Positions 44,333 to 52,400 of a stretch of DNA of 64,000 nt are shown piece after piece. The translations under genes and the position numbers were made by a program. Numbering within the stretch: the stretch's first letter is position 1; each line of letters begins with the position of its first letter. Origin of the DNA: Neobacillus drentensis NBRC 102427 (lineage in GTDB: Bacteria > Bacillota > Bacilli > Bacillales > Cytobacillaceae); the NCBI RefSeq assembly GCF_001591445.1, contig NZ_BCUX01000008.1:179035-243034 (forward strand). Direction: 5' to 3'. Below the pieces are notes generated by a model. That model did no database searches and was not told where the DNA came from. It saw only the letters and a list, made by a program, of their open reading frames with translations.

Positions 44333-45035
44333 GCAGCAGTCTTAGTCGATAGGCATTCATGGCTGTGTCACCTAAATGCTTAAGGAGATTGTTATTGGCA
44401 TAGGCACCAACAAAAGCTCCAATGCCCGGCACTAGCTGGAGCATTTTAGCCAGGTCAATATAATCTCGATACTCCTGCTGAAACTTGCGCCAATCCATTT
44501 CCACTAGGACAGTCTTTCGAGTCTCCCAGTTTTCAATTTCAGCTAATGTACTTTTTCGAATCTCCTCACTTGAAAATGCCAGCTGAAATACATGAAGAAT
44601 AAACAATCTTTCTGCATATTCCTTTGTATTAAACCCATAGATGGAAGCTGCTTCAAATAGAAATTTCATCTTTATGGAAAGCAGTAATGGAAAATCAGCC
44701 AGCCCAAGTAAAATTCCACCAGCTCCAGTCCCCGCCCCTTCGATCATCGCCGTCTTTTGAAAGGCAGCCATTTTTTTAACTGCCAATTCATCTCTTTCAG
44801 CAAGAGTTAACCCGAGTGCCTGATCCTTATTGGTTGTCATCTGCGAACCGAACAGCGTTGCTTTAACCATTGCTTTGATACTTTCTGTCATTACTTCGTG
44901 AACCTTTTCAGGGATAAATTCATTTATTTTTCCTTGGGCTTTTTTCGATAATCGGTTCATCATTCCTGAACGTCTCGTTATTTTCCGTTTCCACTCTTCG
45001 ACTTCTTCATAAACTTTTAATTCATACTCGTTCAT
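44310..45035 (-). CDS. ecsC: EcsC family protein
   Basis: A 241-residue protein. The N-terminal third is helical and charged (EVEEWKRKITRRSGM). A glycine-rich segment EGAGTGAGGILLGLADFPLLLSIKMKF lies near 95-121 (read in two blocks), and LVPGIGAFVGAYANNNLLKHLGDTA near 200-224. Role unknown; it accompanies ecsAB in many Bacillales. GGAGGGG precedes the ATG. A hairpin between ecsB and ecsC suggests partly separate expression. Confidence 0.88.
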   Translation of the reverse strand: MNEYELKVYEEVEEWKRKITRRSGMMNRLSKKAQGKINEFIPEKVHEVMTESIKAMVKATLFGSQMTTNKDQALGLTLAERDELAVKKMAAFQKTAMIEGAGTGAGGILLGLADFPLLLSIKMKFLFEAASIYGFNTKEYAERLFILHVFQLAFSSEEIRKSTLAEIENWETRKTVLVEMDWRKFQQEYRDYIDLAKMLQLVPGIGAFVGAYANNNLLKHLGDTAMNAYRLRLLQKSPDPI

Positions 45036-45100
45036 TGGTCACCCCTCCACTATAATATTATGCATCCATACGAAGTTCTCCGCCCAATAGTTTCAAAAGA

Positions 45101-45124
45101 ATCCCCTTAAATTTTCAAGGGGAT
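45101..45124 (-). terminator. hairpin after ecsB
   Basis: ATCCCCTT / AAGGGGAT, followed by TTCTTTT on the minus strand; likely partial terminator before ecsC. Confidence 0.7.
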
Positions 45125-45129
45125 CTGGA

Positions 45130-46341
45130 TTATACTTTTAATCGATTTTTAGCGTAAAAATAAACAAAAACATAGCTAAACACAATTCCTGCAATTATGG
45201 ATAGCAACGAGCTGAACAAGTCGCCCTTAACTACTATAAATAAAGAAAAGATGACTGTTTGGATCGCTAAAATGGTCATTAATAAAGAGTTAAATGCTAT
45301 TTCTTTATATTTTTGTTCAACAGGATATATGTCAACCCACAATTTGTTTTGATGATGATTCCACAGTGGAAGAAGCTGAAAACCTGTTAAATATAAGAAT
45401 AAAATCCCGAGTAAAATTTGACCTACACCAAAAGAGATAAAATAAATTGCAAGAACGCCAATTACTGTTAAACGTATAAAAAGTCCAAGATAATCCGATG
45501 ACCGCAGAAACGCTCTCGAAAACAAATATAAATAGGTCTTATCTCTGGAAAAAGCAATTCGATTAATAAATAGATCTAACCATTTTCTTCTTTTAACTGT
45601 ATCCCTTAATTTAGGAACATCAGTAAACATATTCGCCAACCGATAAAAGGATGCCATTCTTTTCTCTTCTTGACTAATTAATAAATCCCATTTAAGGCCC
45701 ATTTTCTTAGTTTGAGCAGAAAAATAATAGTAATACAAAGCGCAAACGACCACAATGAACAACAGGATAAAAATATTGGCTTGTTTAAATAGCAAATAAG
45801 TAAAAATCGCATTAATTAAATATCGAACGACAATGTCCCATCTATGGATAGAAGCTTGGACAAAAAAATCGATCCGCCAACTCGTTGTTAAATTCCAGGC
45901 TTTTAAGGCTAACAGGATCACTAGAAAAGGGAAAAATGATTGGAAGCCATTACTGCTTATCCGGGCATACATGGGCATTAATACTGCCAGCACCATAAGA
46001 AGCAGGTAACCTTGGAAAACAAGGCTCGCTCCACCTGAACGAAGGAAATACCCTCTCAATTTATTCTCAAGCGGGAGTATAAACACCTGATCTGCTTCAA
46101 GCAATAAATTAGATACTGGACTGTAGGTTAACAAGAAACCTAGTAGAACAGCGATAATTAGTTCTGCAGGAAAACCATCAGGAAGGGTTTCGATCCACTT
46201 TTGATAATAAAAAGAAGCCGTTCCAATTAAAAATAATAAAACAACGACTAGATGCCCATTGAAAATATAACGTAAATACCTGCCTAAATCCTTCATACGA
46301 CCGCTTGCTCGGTCCTTCCAAAGCTTTTTTTCATCAAACAT
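45130..46341 (-). CDS. ecsB: ABC transporter permease EcsB
   Basis: A 403-residue membrane protein with about eight to ten helices in two bundles and a basic cytosolic loop (residues 215-260). It is of EcsB type. EcsAB of B. subtilis affects regulated proteolysis by RasP, secretion and competence; its substrate is not firmly known. AAGGAAG precedes the ATG, and the gene overlaps ecsA by eight bases. Confidence 0.9.
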   Translation of the reverse strand: MFDEKKLWKDRASGRMKDLGRYLRYIFNGHLVVVLLFLIGTASFYYQKWIETLPDGFPAELIIAVLLGFLLTYSPVSNLLLEADQVFILPLENKLRGYFLRSGGASLVFQGYLLLMVLAVLMPMYARISSNGFQSFFPFLVILLALKAWNLTTSWRIDFFVQASIHRWDIVVRYLINAIFTYLLFKQANIFILLFIVVVCALYYYYFSAQTKKMGLKWDLLISQEEKRMASFYRLANMFTDVPKLRDTVKRRKWLDLFINRIAFSRDKTYLYLFSRAFLRSSDYLGLFIRLTVIGVLAIYFISFGVGQILLGILFLYLTGFQLLPLWNHHQNKLWVDIYPVEQKYKEIAFNSLLMTILAIQTVIFSLFIVVKGDLFSSLLSIIAGIVFSYVFVYFYAKNRLKV

Positions 46342-47074
46342 AATTTTCTTCCTTTGTTAATTGAATATACAAATCATCTAAAGAAGCAGCTGGCATTGAG
46401 AATTGCTCTCTCAACTCTTCAAGGGTCCCTTTTGCACGAATTTTACCTTCATGAAGAATCACAAATCGATCGCAATATCTTTCGGCTGTGGCTAAAATAT
46501 GTGTGGACATTAAAATGCCTGCACCGTTATCCTTCATTTTTTTCATTAAATCGAGCAGGGATTGGATTCCAAGCGGATCAAGTCCAACAAAAGGTTCATC
46601 GACAATATACAGAGACGGCTGAATTAAAAACGCACACATAATCATTACCTTTTGTTTCATGCCTTTTGAAAAATGGGCTGGAAACCACTTTAAACGCTTT
46701 TCCATTCGAAATTCTGTCAGTAATGAAGTAATTCGTTCTTTATAGGTAGCCTCATCAAGCCCATACGCCATGGCTGTTAGTTTCAAATGCTCCTCAAGAG
46801 TCAATTCTTCATATAAAACAGGTGTTTCAGGAATAAAGGTAAACAATTTACGATAAGCCTCTTTATTTTCTGTGAAAGTATGACCATTTATTTTTACTGA
46901 ACCTTTGTGCGGTTCCATTAATCCAATAATATGTTTTATGGTTGTACTCTTCCCCGCGCCATTTAAACCAATCAATCCGACCAATTCTCGTTCCTTTACT
47001 TCAAAGGAGACATCTTTTAAGACAGGGTTTCTTGTATATCCCCCGACAAGATTTTCAATCATTAATAAAGACAT
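46334..47074 (-). CDS. ecsA: ABC transporter ATP-binding protein EcsA
   Basis: A 246-residue ATPase: Walker A GLNGAGKSTT near 36-45, signature FSKGMKQK near 135, Walker B LYIVDEPFVGLDP near 150-162, H-loop STHIL near 192. ATG 47074 is 8 bases from AAGGAAGGA; TTG 47080 abuts it. It pairs with EcsB. A long noncoding interval separates it from hit. Confidence 0.94.
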   Translation of the reverse strand: MSLLMIENLVGGYTRNPVLKDVSFEVKERELVGLIGLNGAGKSTTIKHIIGLMEPHKGSVKINGHTFTENKEAYRKLFTFIPETPVLYEELTLEEHLKLTAMAYGLDEATYKERITSLLTEFRMEKRLKWFPAHFSKGMKQKVMIMCAFLIQPSLYIVDEPFVGLDPLGIQSLLDLMKKMKDNGAGILMSTHILATAERYCDRFVILHEGKIRAKGTLEELREQFSMPAASLDDLYIQLTKEENYV

Positions 47075-47245
47075 TTGCAACGTCCTTCCTTAACAGGATT
47101 ATCTTTTTATTTTAACAAATTGTCCTTGATAAAAATAGTTTTCAAATTTTTATCATTTTTTTTGTATATTTCTTTTCACATCGGACATCATAATATTCGA
47201 AGGGGAAATAACTTACTTCGATGAAGAAATTCATCAAAACTTGAG

Positions 47246-47612
47246 ATGAGGTGTCTGTCAAAGACAATTTACATTTCAAACAAGTGAGCTTCCAATTCGT
47301 TTCAGATAAGGGGATGGTTGTTTTGTACAGCGTGCACAGTAACCATTTTGAGTTCTAGTACACCAAGTCACTGTTTATCTTAAAAAAATAAACATTAAAT
47401 GAGGTGTTTACCGCAGATCGCTACCTGTTTTTATAAGTTGGGAAAACATATAAAAACAACATAGGGGATGGTCAGCTTGAACAACGATGTCTCTTTATAA
47501 AAACACTCTATGAAAAATGAGGTGTTTATCAAAGAACACTCCTAATGAACGTACCAATTGAAGCAAACCCCTTCGAGAGGGCAGGATCCCATGCGGATCC
47601 TGTCTTTTTCTT
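47246..47612 (+). ncRNA. candidate intergenic RNA with three related blocks between ecsA and hit
   Basis: The 592 bases between ecsA and hit have no ORF with a ribosome-binding site. Three related blocks begin at 47246, 47399 and 47517 with ATGAGGTGTYTRYC then A-rich and AGA; in the first and third, GTGT or TGTC arms flank the conserved (G/A)TCAAAGA and can form a small hairpin. A second motif, A-A-GGGGATGG, recurs at about 47307 and 47463. The interval ends at a strong terminator directed toward hit. A promoter was not convincingly found (weak CATAAT at 47189). No known RNA family was recognised. Confidence 0.4.
47579..47612 (+). terminator. strong terminator upstream of hit
   Basis: CAGGATCC / GGATCCTG with a CATGC loop is followed by T5-C-T6. 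No gene precedes it on this strand within 500 bases, implying a noncoding transcript or a read-through block from elsewhere. Confidence 0.85.
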
Positions 47613-47666
47613 TTTTAGTTTTCATGGTAAAATAATACAAACTATTTAGAAGGGATCGTGGATCGA

Positions 47667-48086
47667 ATGAGTGATTGTATTTTTTGTAAAATTGTTAATG
47701 GAGAAATTCCATCCGCAAAAGTTTTTGAGAATGAACATGTATTAGCCTTTTTAGATATTACTCAGGTGACAAAGGGACATACTTTGGTTATTCCAAAAGT
47801 ACATAAAGAAAACTTATATGAATTAACGCCGGAAATGGCCAGAAACCTTTTTGAAGTAGTCCCCGCCATTGCGAACGCCTTAAAACAAGAATTTAATCCA
47901 ATTGGCTTAAATGCCATTAATAATAATGGTGAACATGCAGGCCAATCTGTTTTTCATTATCACATGCATTTAATTCCTCGTTACGGAAAAGGCGACGGAT
48001 TCGGAGCTGTATGGAAAAGTAATCAACATGAGTATACTTTTGACATGTTAGAGGCAATGGCTGCAAATATTAATAAACAAGTATAG
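47667..48086 (+). CDS. hit: HIT family protein
   Basis: A 139-residue histidine-triad nucleotide hydrolase. Zinc-type CIFCK near 4-8, active-site HYHMHLIPRY near 98-107. It hydrolyses small nucleotide conjugates such as AMP-lysine. Start taken at ATG 47667 (MSDCIFC); an in-frame GTG 47658 is closer to AAGGG, so the start is uncertain by three residues. In B. subtilis hit borders ecsA. Confidence 0.92.
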   Translation: MSDCIFCKIVNGEIPSAKVFENEHVLAFLDITQVTKGHTLVIPKVHKENLYELTPEMARNLFEVVPAIANALKQEFNPIGLNAINNNGEHAGQSVFHYHMHLIPRYGKGDGFGAVWKSNQHEYTFDMLEAMAANINKQV

Positions 48087-48141
48087 AAAAATATTTTTAT
48101 AATTATCAGAAAATTATATCTTTATTATTATTATATTAATA

Positions 48142-48150
48142 TGGTATAAT
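48142..48150 (+). promoter_or_regulatory. extended -10 promoter of trpP
   Basis: TGGTATAAT combines a TG extension with a perfect TATAAT. A matching -35 is weak (TTATTA). The leader to the start codon is about 75 bases. Confidence 0.55.
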
Positions 48151-48190
48151 GAATACAGGTTTTTCGCTGCAGGCAACTAGCGCACTGCAG

Positions 48191-48228
48191 GAGGAACAAA
48201 TAGATTAGTATAGCAGAGGAGAGATGAG
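48191..48228 (+). promoter_or_regulatory. TRAP binding site over the trpP ribosome-binding site
   Basis: Six (G/T)AG triplets follow each other with exactly two-base spacing at 48201, 48206, 48211, 48216, 48221 and 48226. A further GAG at 48191 fits the same five-base phase. They overlap the GAGGAGAG Shine-Dalgarno and reach two bases from the ATG. This is the layout known for TRAP repression of B. subtilis trpP (yhaG) translation by tryptophan-bound TRAP. Confidence 0.9.
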
Positions 48229-48230
48229 AA

Positions 48231-48758
48231 ATGAATACGAAGAACATTGTAATTTTAGCACTATTAGCGGGGATTGGGGTGGTCTTGCATACGGTAATGC
48301 CAAGTTTTCTTGGAATAAAACCTGACATGATGCTGGCTATGATGTTTTTAGGAATAATTCTTATTCCTGAGATCAAGAGTGTATTGCTCTTGGCAATTGT
48401 GACAGGAGTATTGTCTGCATTAACTACAGGCTTTCCAGGCGGACAAATTCCAAATATCATTGATAAGCCTATCACAGCTTTGGTCTTCCTCGGTTTATTT
48501 TTATCCTTAAAAAAATACCGAAATTCGATTGTTAGTGTTGGTGTTTTAACTGCCATTGGAACTCTTGTATCAGGGACTATCTTTCTAACAGCAGCATTCT
48601 TTCTAGTAAGTTTACCTGCGTCCTTCACCGCACTATTTGCTGCAGGTGTTGTCCCAGCTATTGCTCTCAATACCATTATAATGGTTATTTTGTATCCAGT
48701 TGCTCAATCAATTGTTAAGCGAACTAAATTAACATCACCTTCCGTCATTCAAAAATAA
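48231..48758 (+). CDS. trpP: tryptophan transporter TrpP
   Basis: A 175-residue membrane protein with five hydrophobic helices, beginning MNTKNIVILALLAGIG. It has the GGQIPNIIDKPITAL motif near 61-75 of the TrpP family. It imports tryptophan. The Shine-Dalgarno GAGGAG lies in the TRAP site, so expression should fall when tryptophan is high. A perfect hairpin terminator follows. Confidence 0.93.
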   Translation: MNTKNIVILALLAGIGVVLHTVMPSFLGIKPDMMLAMMFLGIILIPEIKSVLLLAIVTGVLSALTTGFPGGQIPNIIDKPITALVFLGLFLSLKKYRNSIVSVGVLTAIGTLVSGTIFLTAAFFLVSLPASFTALFAAGVVPAIALNTIIMVILYPVAQSIVKRTKLTSPSVIQK

Positions 48759-48773
48759 TGCACGGGATCCTTT

Positions 48774-48808
48774 TTAAGAAAAGAACCCCCGATGGGTTCT
48801 TTTCTTAA
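48774..48808. terminator. terminator after trpP
   Basis: TTAAGAAAAGAACCC / GGGTTCTTTTCTTAA, perfect 15-bp stem with CCGAT loop. Confidence 0.88.
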
Positions 48809-48815
48809 TATAATT

Positions 48816-49007
48816 CTATAAAAAATAACTAATCATTATGGCAATTAACATGAAAAACCCACCGCATCCAGCTAGTGCAACAAATCTTTTCTTTAAAATA
48901 TGTTTAGGTGGATATACACCGGATCTTGCTAATTTCAAAAAAACCTTAATTGCACTCAATAAAAGGATTGTACTAAAGATAAAAAAAATGAGAGCTGCCA
49001 TCTTCAT
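48816..49007 (-). CDS. small membrane protein (63 aa), family not recognised
   Basis: The start MKMAALIFFIF follows AGGGGGACAAGA by about 3-9 bases. It has two hydrophobic helices (about 3-22 and 43-62) joined by a basic loop KLARSGVYPPKHILKKR. No catalytic motif. The 313 bases between it and hpr are very AT-rich and contain only the presumed hpr promoter (TGGCATAAT near 49276-49284). Confidence 0.65.
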   Translation of the reverse strand: MKMAALIFFIFSTILLLSAIKVFLKLARSGVYPPKHILKKRFVALAGCGGFFMLIAIMISYFL

Positions 49008-49320
49008 TCTTCTTGTCCCCCTATTTAGTCTCAAAAAAGCGACTAATTGTTGTAACTATTTATATGTTTACCCGTCCATTCCTATGAACAAGGGCTGACA
49101 GATTAATGATAGGGATAATTAACTGACTAATTAGTTAACAATTTTTAAGTTAAATATTCTAAAATTTCCTATTATTCAATGGATGTATTTGATCTAAAAA
49201 ACAAAAATTCAATAGATTATTATTCTAATTTTTAAAAATTTTGTGAATTTATATCTTTATTAATTTTTACTTTATTGGCATAATGAAAATACAGAAATAA
49301 AAAAGTAGGTGAAAATGGGG

Positions 49321-49896
49321 ATGACCGAGAAACAATTTACTATGAAGGAAGCGATGATTTTTACTCAGAGAGTTGCACAATTAAGTAAAGCCTTGTGGAA
49401 AGCAATTGAGAAAGACTGGCAGCAATGGATAAAACCTTTTGATTTAAATATTAATGAACATCATATTCTATGGATTGCCTACCATTTAAACGGTGCCTCC
49501 ATCTCGGATGTGGCGAAGTTTGGCGTCATGCATGTTTCAACCGCATTTAATTTTTCGAAAAAGTTAGAAGAGCGAGGATTACTTCAGTTTTCAAAAAAGG
49601 AAAATGACAAGCGCAATACTTATATTCAACTTACTGATGCAGGCGAAGAGATATTACTTCAATTAATGGAAACCTATGAGCCGAATGACAATGCTGTATT
49701 TTCGGGTGCCTTGCCGCTTCGTGAATTATACGGGAAGTTTCCTGAGATTGTTGAAATGATGGCAATTGTCCGTAATATTTATGGAGAAGATTTCATGGAA
49801 ATCTTTGAACGTTCTTTTCATAATATTGAAAGTAGATTCATTGAAGAAGATGGAAAACTAAAAAAATCAAAAAATATTGAACAAGAACTCGTTTAA
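49321..49896 (+). CDS. hpr: MarR-type transition-state regulator Hpr (ScoC)
   Basis: A 191-residue winged-helix protein with the very conserved core [38 protein letters not shown] and [18 protein letters not shown] (the recognition helix). In B. subtilis ScoC represses extracellular proteases and sporulation genes. AGGTGA lies 8 bases before ATG 49321; GTG 49309 and ATG 49315 lie in or near it. The variable C-terminal tail is Lys/Glu-rich. Confidence 0.95.
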   Translation: MTEKQFTMKEAMIFTQRVAQLSKALWKAIEKDWQQWIKPFDLNINEHHILWIAYHLNGASISDVAKFGVMHVSTAFNFSKKLEERGLLQFSKKENDKRNTYIQLTDAGEEILLQLMETYEPNDNAVFSGALPLRELYGKFPEIVEMMAIVRNIYGEDFMEIFERSFHNIESRFIEEDGKLKKSKNIEQELV

Positions 49897-49903
49897 TACT
49901 GAA

Positions 49904-50239
49904 CTATAAGTACTTTTCCAACTCTTGAAAAAGAGGCATATAAAGCTTCTGCTTCAAACAAGCGTTTATTATTGCTCTCATATTAAGATTGAAAGGTAAA
50001 GAGACAGATAATTCATGAAAAAGCGGCTGGAAGTATACATATCCCTCCGCTTTTTGTTCTTCTAATTTTATGCTCATTTTGTTACATAAAGAATAAAACA
50101 GCTTTACTTCCTGTTCGGATATCCCATTTTCAATAATAAGTTTATATAAATCGAGCGTTGAATCATTGAGCAACTTTAGCAACAGCTTTTGGTGATATTC
50201 AAGGATTTTAATTCTTTCCAGTAATTCTTGTTCATTCAT
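49904..50239 (-). CDS. yhaI: YhaI-like DUF1878 protein
   Basis: A 111-residue helical protein beginning MNEQELLERIKILEYHQKLL, with the segment YVYFQPLFHELSVSLPFNL near 67-85. Size and position next to hpr match B. subtilis YhaI, whose structure is helical and whose function is unknown. It converges on hpr without an obvious terminator between them. Confidence 0.85.
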   Translation of the reverse strand: MNEQELLERIKILEYHQKLLLKLLNDSTLDLYKLIIENGISEQEVKLFYSLCNKMSIKLEEQKAEGYVYFQPLFHELSVSLPFNLNMRAIINACLKQKLYMPLFQELEKYL

Positions 50240-50480
50240 CCATTAGCCCTCTTTTCATTATTTTACATGGTATATGTATATTATTAACCTTTTAAAACAT
50301 TGGGTAAACTATTTTAATCCCTATAAGGGGAATTTTTTTATGTTTTTTTCCTTCAGATTTTAAATGGTTCATGCGGTTCACTTATGAGCCTAACATTCTT
50401 CCATTCTTTTTGACTATCTTTTTTTTATAATATTTGATAATGTATTAAACATAACACGAACATCAGGGAGGGAATCATTG

Positions 50481-50660
50481 ATGATCTCCATTTTTATTGT
50501 CTTAGCAATTTTCATCTTGTTTTATGTAAATAAAATGACCAATTCACTTTGTATCCAAAAAGAAATTCCTGAAGAAAACCAACATAAGGTATTTCGTACT
50601 ATAAATATCCTAATTACGATTCTTCTAATATCTTCATATTTGGAAATTTTATATACATGA
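50481..50660 (+). CDS. small membrane protein (59 aa), family not recognised
   Basis: ATG 50481 (or TTG 50478) follows GGGAGGG by 7-10 bases. Two hydrophobic helices (about 2-17 and 41-58) with a polar loop NSLCIQKEIPEENQHK. An 11-codon ORF with AAGGGG at 50676 follows before the terminator and is not annotated as a gene. Confidence 0.6.
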   Translation: MISIFIVLAIFILFYVNKMTNSLCIQKEIPEENQHKVFRTINILITILLISSYLEILYT

Positions 50661-50711
50661 CCCAAGGGGAACACTATGCAAACGAAGGCATTTGTATTAA
50701 TAAAAAAATAG

Positions 50712-50738
50712 AAGCGATGAGATTTTCTCATCGCTTTT
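50712..50738. terminator. bidirectional hairpin
   Basis: AAGCGATGAGA / TCTCATCGCTT with flanking A and T runs, between the 59-aa gene and the YjcZ genes. Confidence 0.85.
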
Positions 50739-50753
50739 AGTTTGCGATTTTTA

Positions 50754-50846
50754 TTAATAAACCCAAGAAGCTCCGATGATTATTAATAAAATAAATAGGA
50801 CAACCACTAACGCAAAGCCTCCACCGTAACCTGCTCCACCAGACAT
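50754..50846 (-). CDS. YjcZ family sporulation miniprotein (30 aa)
   Basis: Starts MSGGAGYGGGFALVVV, then a continuous hydrophobic helix ending GASWVY. TGGAGGGG lies 7 bases before the ATG. Short glycine-rich proteins of this kind are found in spores or the mother cell of Bacillus. It is the second of two tandem copies. Confidence 0.85.
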   Translation of the reverse strand: MSGGAGYGGGFALVVVLFILLIIIGASWVY

Positions 50847-50880
50847 ATATTCCCCTCCATTCATAAAGTACTATTCGGTC

Positions 50881-50967
50881 TTAATAAATCCAAGAAGCTC
50901 CCACAATAATTAATAGTATGAAAAGTACTACAATTAGAGCAAAGCCCGCTCCATGTTCATGGCTCAT
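50881..50967 (-). CDS. YjcZ family sporulation miniprotein (28 aa)
   Basis: Starts MSHEHGAGFALIVV and ends IVGASWIY, the same design as its neighbour with His and Glu in place of the Gly-rich head. AAAGGAGGT precedes the ATG, a perfect ribosome-binding site. Same strand as the neighbour with a 34-base gap, so probably one unit. Confidence 0.85.
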   Translation of the reverse strand: MSHEHGAGFALIVVLFILLIIVGASWIY

Positions 50968-51104
50968 CGTAATACCTCCTTTTCCATTTACTACGATATA
51001 CTATTCAAACCAAATTCAATTCGTTTAGGCACTTCCCATTTTTTTTTGAAATGTTTTAAGTTCACTTTTGTGAAAAATTTCAAAAAATAATCATTGTATT
51101 ATTT

Positions 51105-51132
51105 TTGCAGGAGTTACCATTTATGTTATAGT
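51105..51132 (+). promoter_or_regulatory. sigma-A promoter of prsA
   Basis: TTGCAG at 51105-51110 and TATAGT at 51127-51132 with 16-base spacing, plus a TG at -15; the prsA start lies 44 bases downstream. Confidence 0.6.
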
Positions 51133-51175
51133 AGAGTTTGTGGACAAGAAATTACTGTTTAGGAGAGATTTCATC

Positions 51176-52048
51176 ATGAAAAAATGGTTATTAGCCCTTA
51201 CATTAGCTGGCGGAGTACTTGCATTAACTGCATGTAATCAAAGCGGTTCTGATACAGTGGCAGAGAGCAAAGTTGGTAACGTAACTCAAGAAGAACTTTA
51301 CAATACAATGAAGGATAAATACGGAGATCAAGCCCTTCAGCAACTTGTATATGAAAAAGTTCTAGCTAAGAAATACAAGGTTACAGATAAGGAGTTAAAT
51401 GCAAAAATTGATCAATTAAAAACCGATCTTGGTGCAAATTTTGAAACGACCCTTGCACAATATGGTTATAAAAGCGAAGCTGACTTGAAGAAAACAATGA
51501 AGCTAGGCATGATGCAGGAAAAAGCTGCAATGAAAGGCGTTAAAGTAACCGATAAAGAATTAAAGGATTACTACGATAATTATAAGCCGGAAATTAAGGC
51601 GCGTCATATCCTTGTTGCTGATGAAAAGACTGCAAAAGAAGTGAAGAAAAAGCTTGATGGTGGAGCAAAATTTGAAGATGTTGCAAAAGAGTATTCAACT
51701 GATGAAGGCTCTAAAGCAAACGGTGGGGATTTAGGCTGGTTTGGAACAGGTAAGATGGATCCAGACTTTGAAAAAGCTGCCTATGCTTTAAAAGTCAATG
51801 AAATCAGTGCTCCAGTAAAATCTCAATTTGGTTATCATATTATCCAATTAACAGACAAAAAAGAGAAAAAACCATACGCAGAGATGAAGGACGAAATCGT
51901 AACTCAAGTAAAGTCCTCTAAATTAACGACAGAAGAAATTAATAAAGCTATGCAGCGTGAACTAAAAGCTGCAGATGTTAAAGTTAGTGATAAAGACTTA
52001 AAAGATGCACTTAACCCACAAACAACTGCAGCAACTGCAGCTCATTAA
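51176..52048 (+). CDS. prsA: foldase lipoprotein PrsA
   Basis: A 290-residue lipoprotein: signal peptide with lipobox LTAC (Cys20), helical N-terminal chaperone lobe, and parvulin PPIase domain (about 135-225) with KARHILVAD, GGDLGWFGTGKMDPDFEKAA and FGYHIIQLTD. Attached to the outer face of the membrane, it helps exported proteins fold. AGGAGAG precedes ATG 51176; the ORF upstream to 51140 is noncoding. In B. subtilis ScoC, Ecs and PrsA lie together as secretion factors. Confidence 0.95.
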   Translation: MKKWLLALTLAGGVLALTACNQSGSDTVAESKVGNVTQEELYNTMKDKYGDQALQQLVYEKVLAKKYKVTDKELNAKIDQLKTDLGANFETTLAQYGYKSEADLKKTMKLGMMQEKAAMKGVKVTDKELKDYYDNYKPEIKARHILVADEKTAKEVKKKLDGGAKFEDVAKEYSTDEGSKANGGDLGWFGTGKMDPDFEKAAYALKVNEISAPVKSQFGYHIIQLTDKKEKKPYAEMKDEIVTQVKSSKLTTEEINKAMQRELKAADVKVSDKDLKDALNPQTTAATAAH

Positions 52049-52054
52049 AAAAAT

Positions 52055-52096
52055 GAAAAAAGCGGAAACGCCTCTAAACGAGCGCTTCCGCTTTTC
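52055..52096. terminator. terminator after prsA, second copy of the AGCGGAAGCGC palindrome
   Basis: AGCGGAAACGC (52061-52071) pairs with GCGCTTCCGCT (52082-52092) with one mismatch, flanked by A and T runs. The core is the same as in the 1157-1192 element. Confidence 0.85.
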
Positions 52097-52284
52097 TATT
52101 CTCCGGTAACCCTTAGTTCTTCCTTCAATTCCTTTTCTCTCTCCAGGCGTTTCATATAGATTTCGCCTTCCTGCTCAATGTTTTCCATTTCCATCAATCG
52201 CTCTTCTCTTCCTGTTTTCAGTGCCATTAGTGCACTTACTACAATACCAACCACAACAGCATATACCCAAATAGGAATAGTCAT
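52096..52284 (-). CDS. yhaL: sporulation protein YhaL
   Basis: A 62-residue protein: one membrane helix (MTIPIWVYAVVVGIVVSAL) followed by a charged helix with EGEIYMKRLEREKE. GGAAAGGAGC precedes the ATG at the complement of 52282-52284; longer versions to 52374 lack this. YhaL is a sigma-dependent sporulation membrane protein in B. subtilis. It converges on prsA. Confidence 0.85.
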   Translation of the reverse strand: MTIPIWVYAVVVGIVVSALMALKTGREERLMEMENIEQEGEIYMKRLEREKELKEELRVTGE

Positions 52285-52372
52285 ATTTCTTGCTCCTTTC
52301 CTTAGTGGTTGTCCACCCTTTACTACATGATATTCCTTAGAAATGGAAATATTCATATTAGCCTTTAAATGC

Positions 52373-52399
52373 AAAAAAAATAACCCAAAAGAGGGTTAT
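52373..52399 (-). terminator. terminator after yhaM
   Basis: ATAACCC / GGGTTAT with a six-base loop followed by eight T residues on the minus strand. Confidence 0.85.
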
Positions 52400-52400
52400 C

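Noticed and set aside
47246..47580. Three tiny ORFs (MRCLS...) as tandem toxin or leader peptides
   Set aside because: The ATG codons lie within the GAGGTG motif itself with no ribosome-binding site upstream, and the products have no hydrophobic segment.
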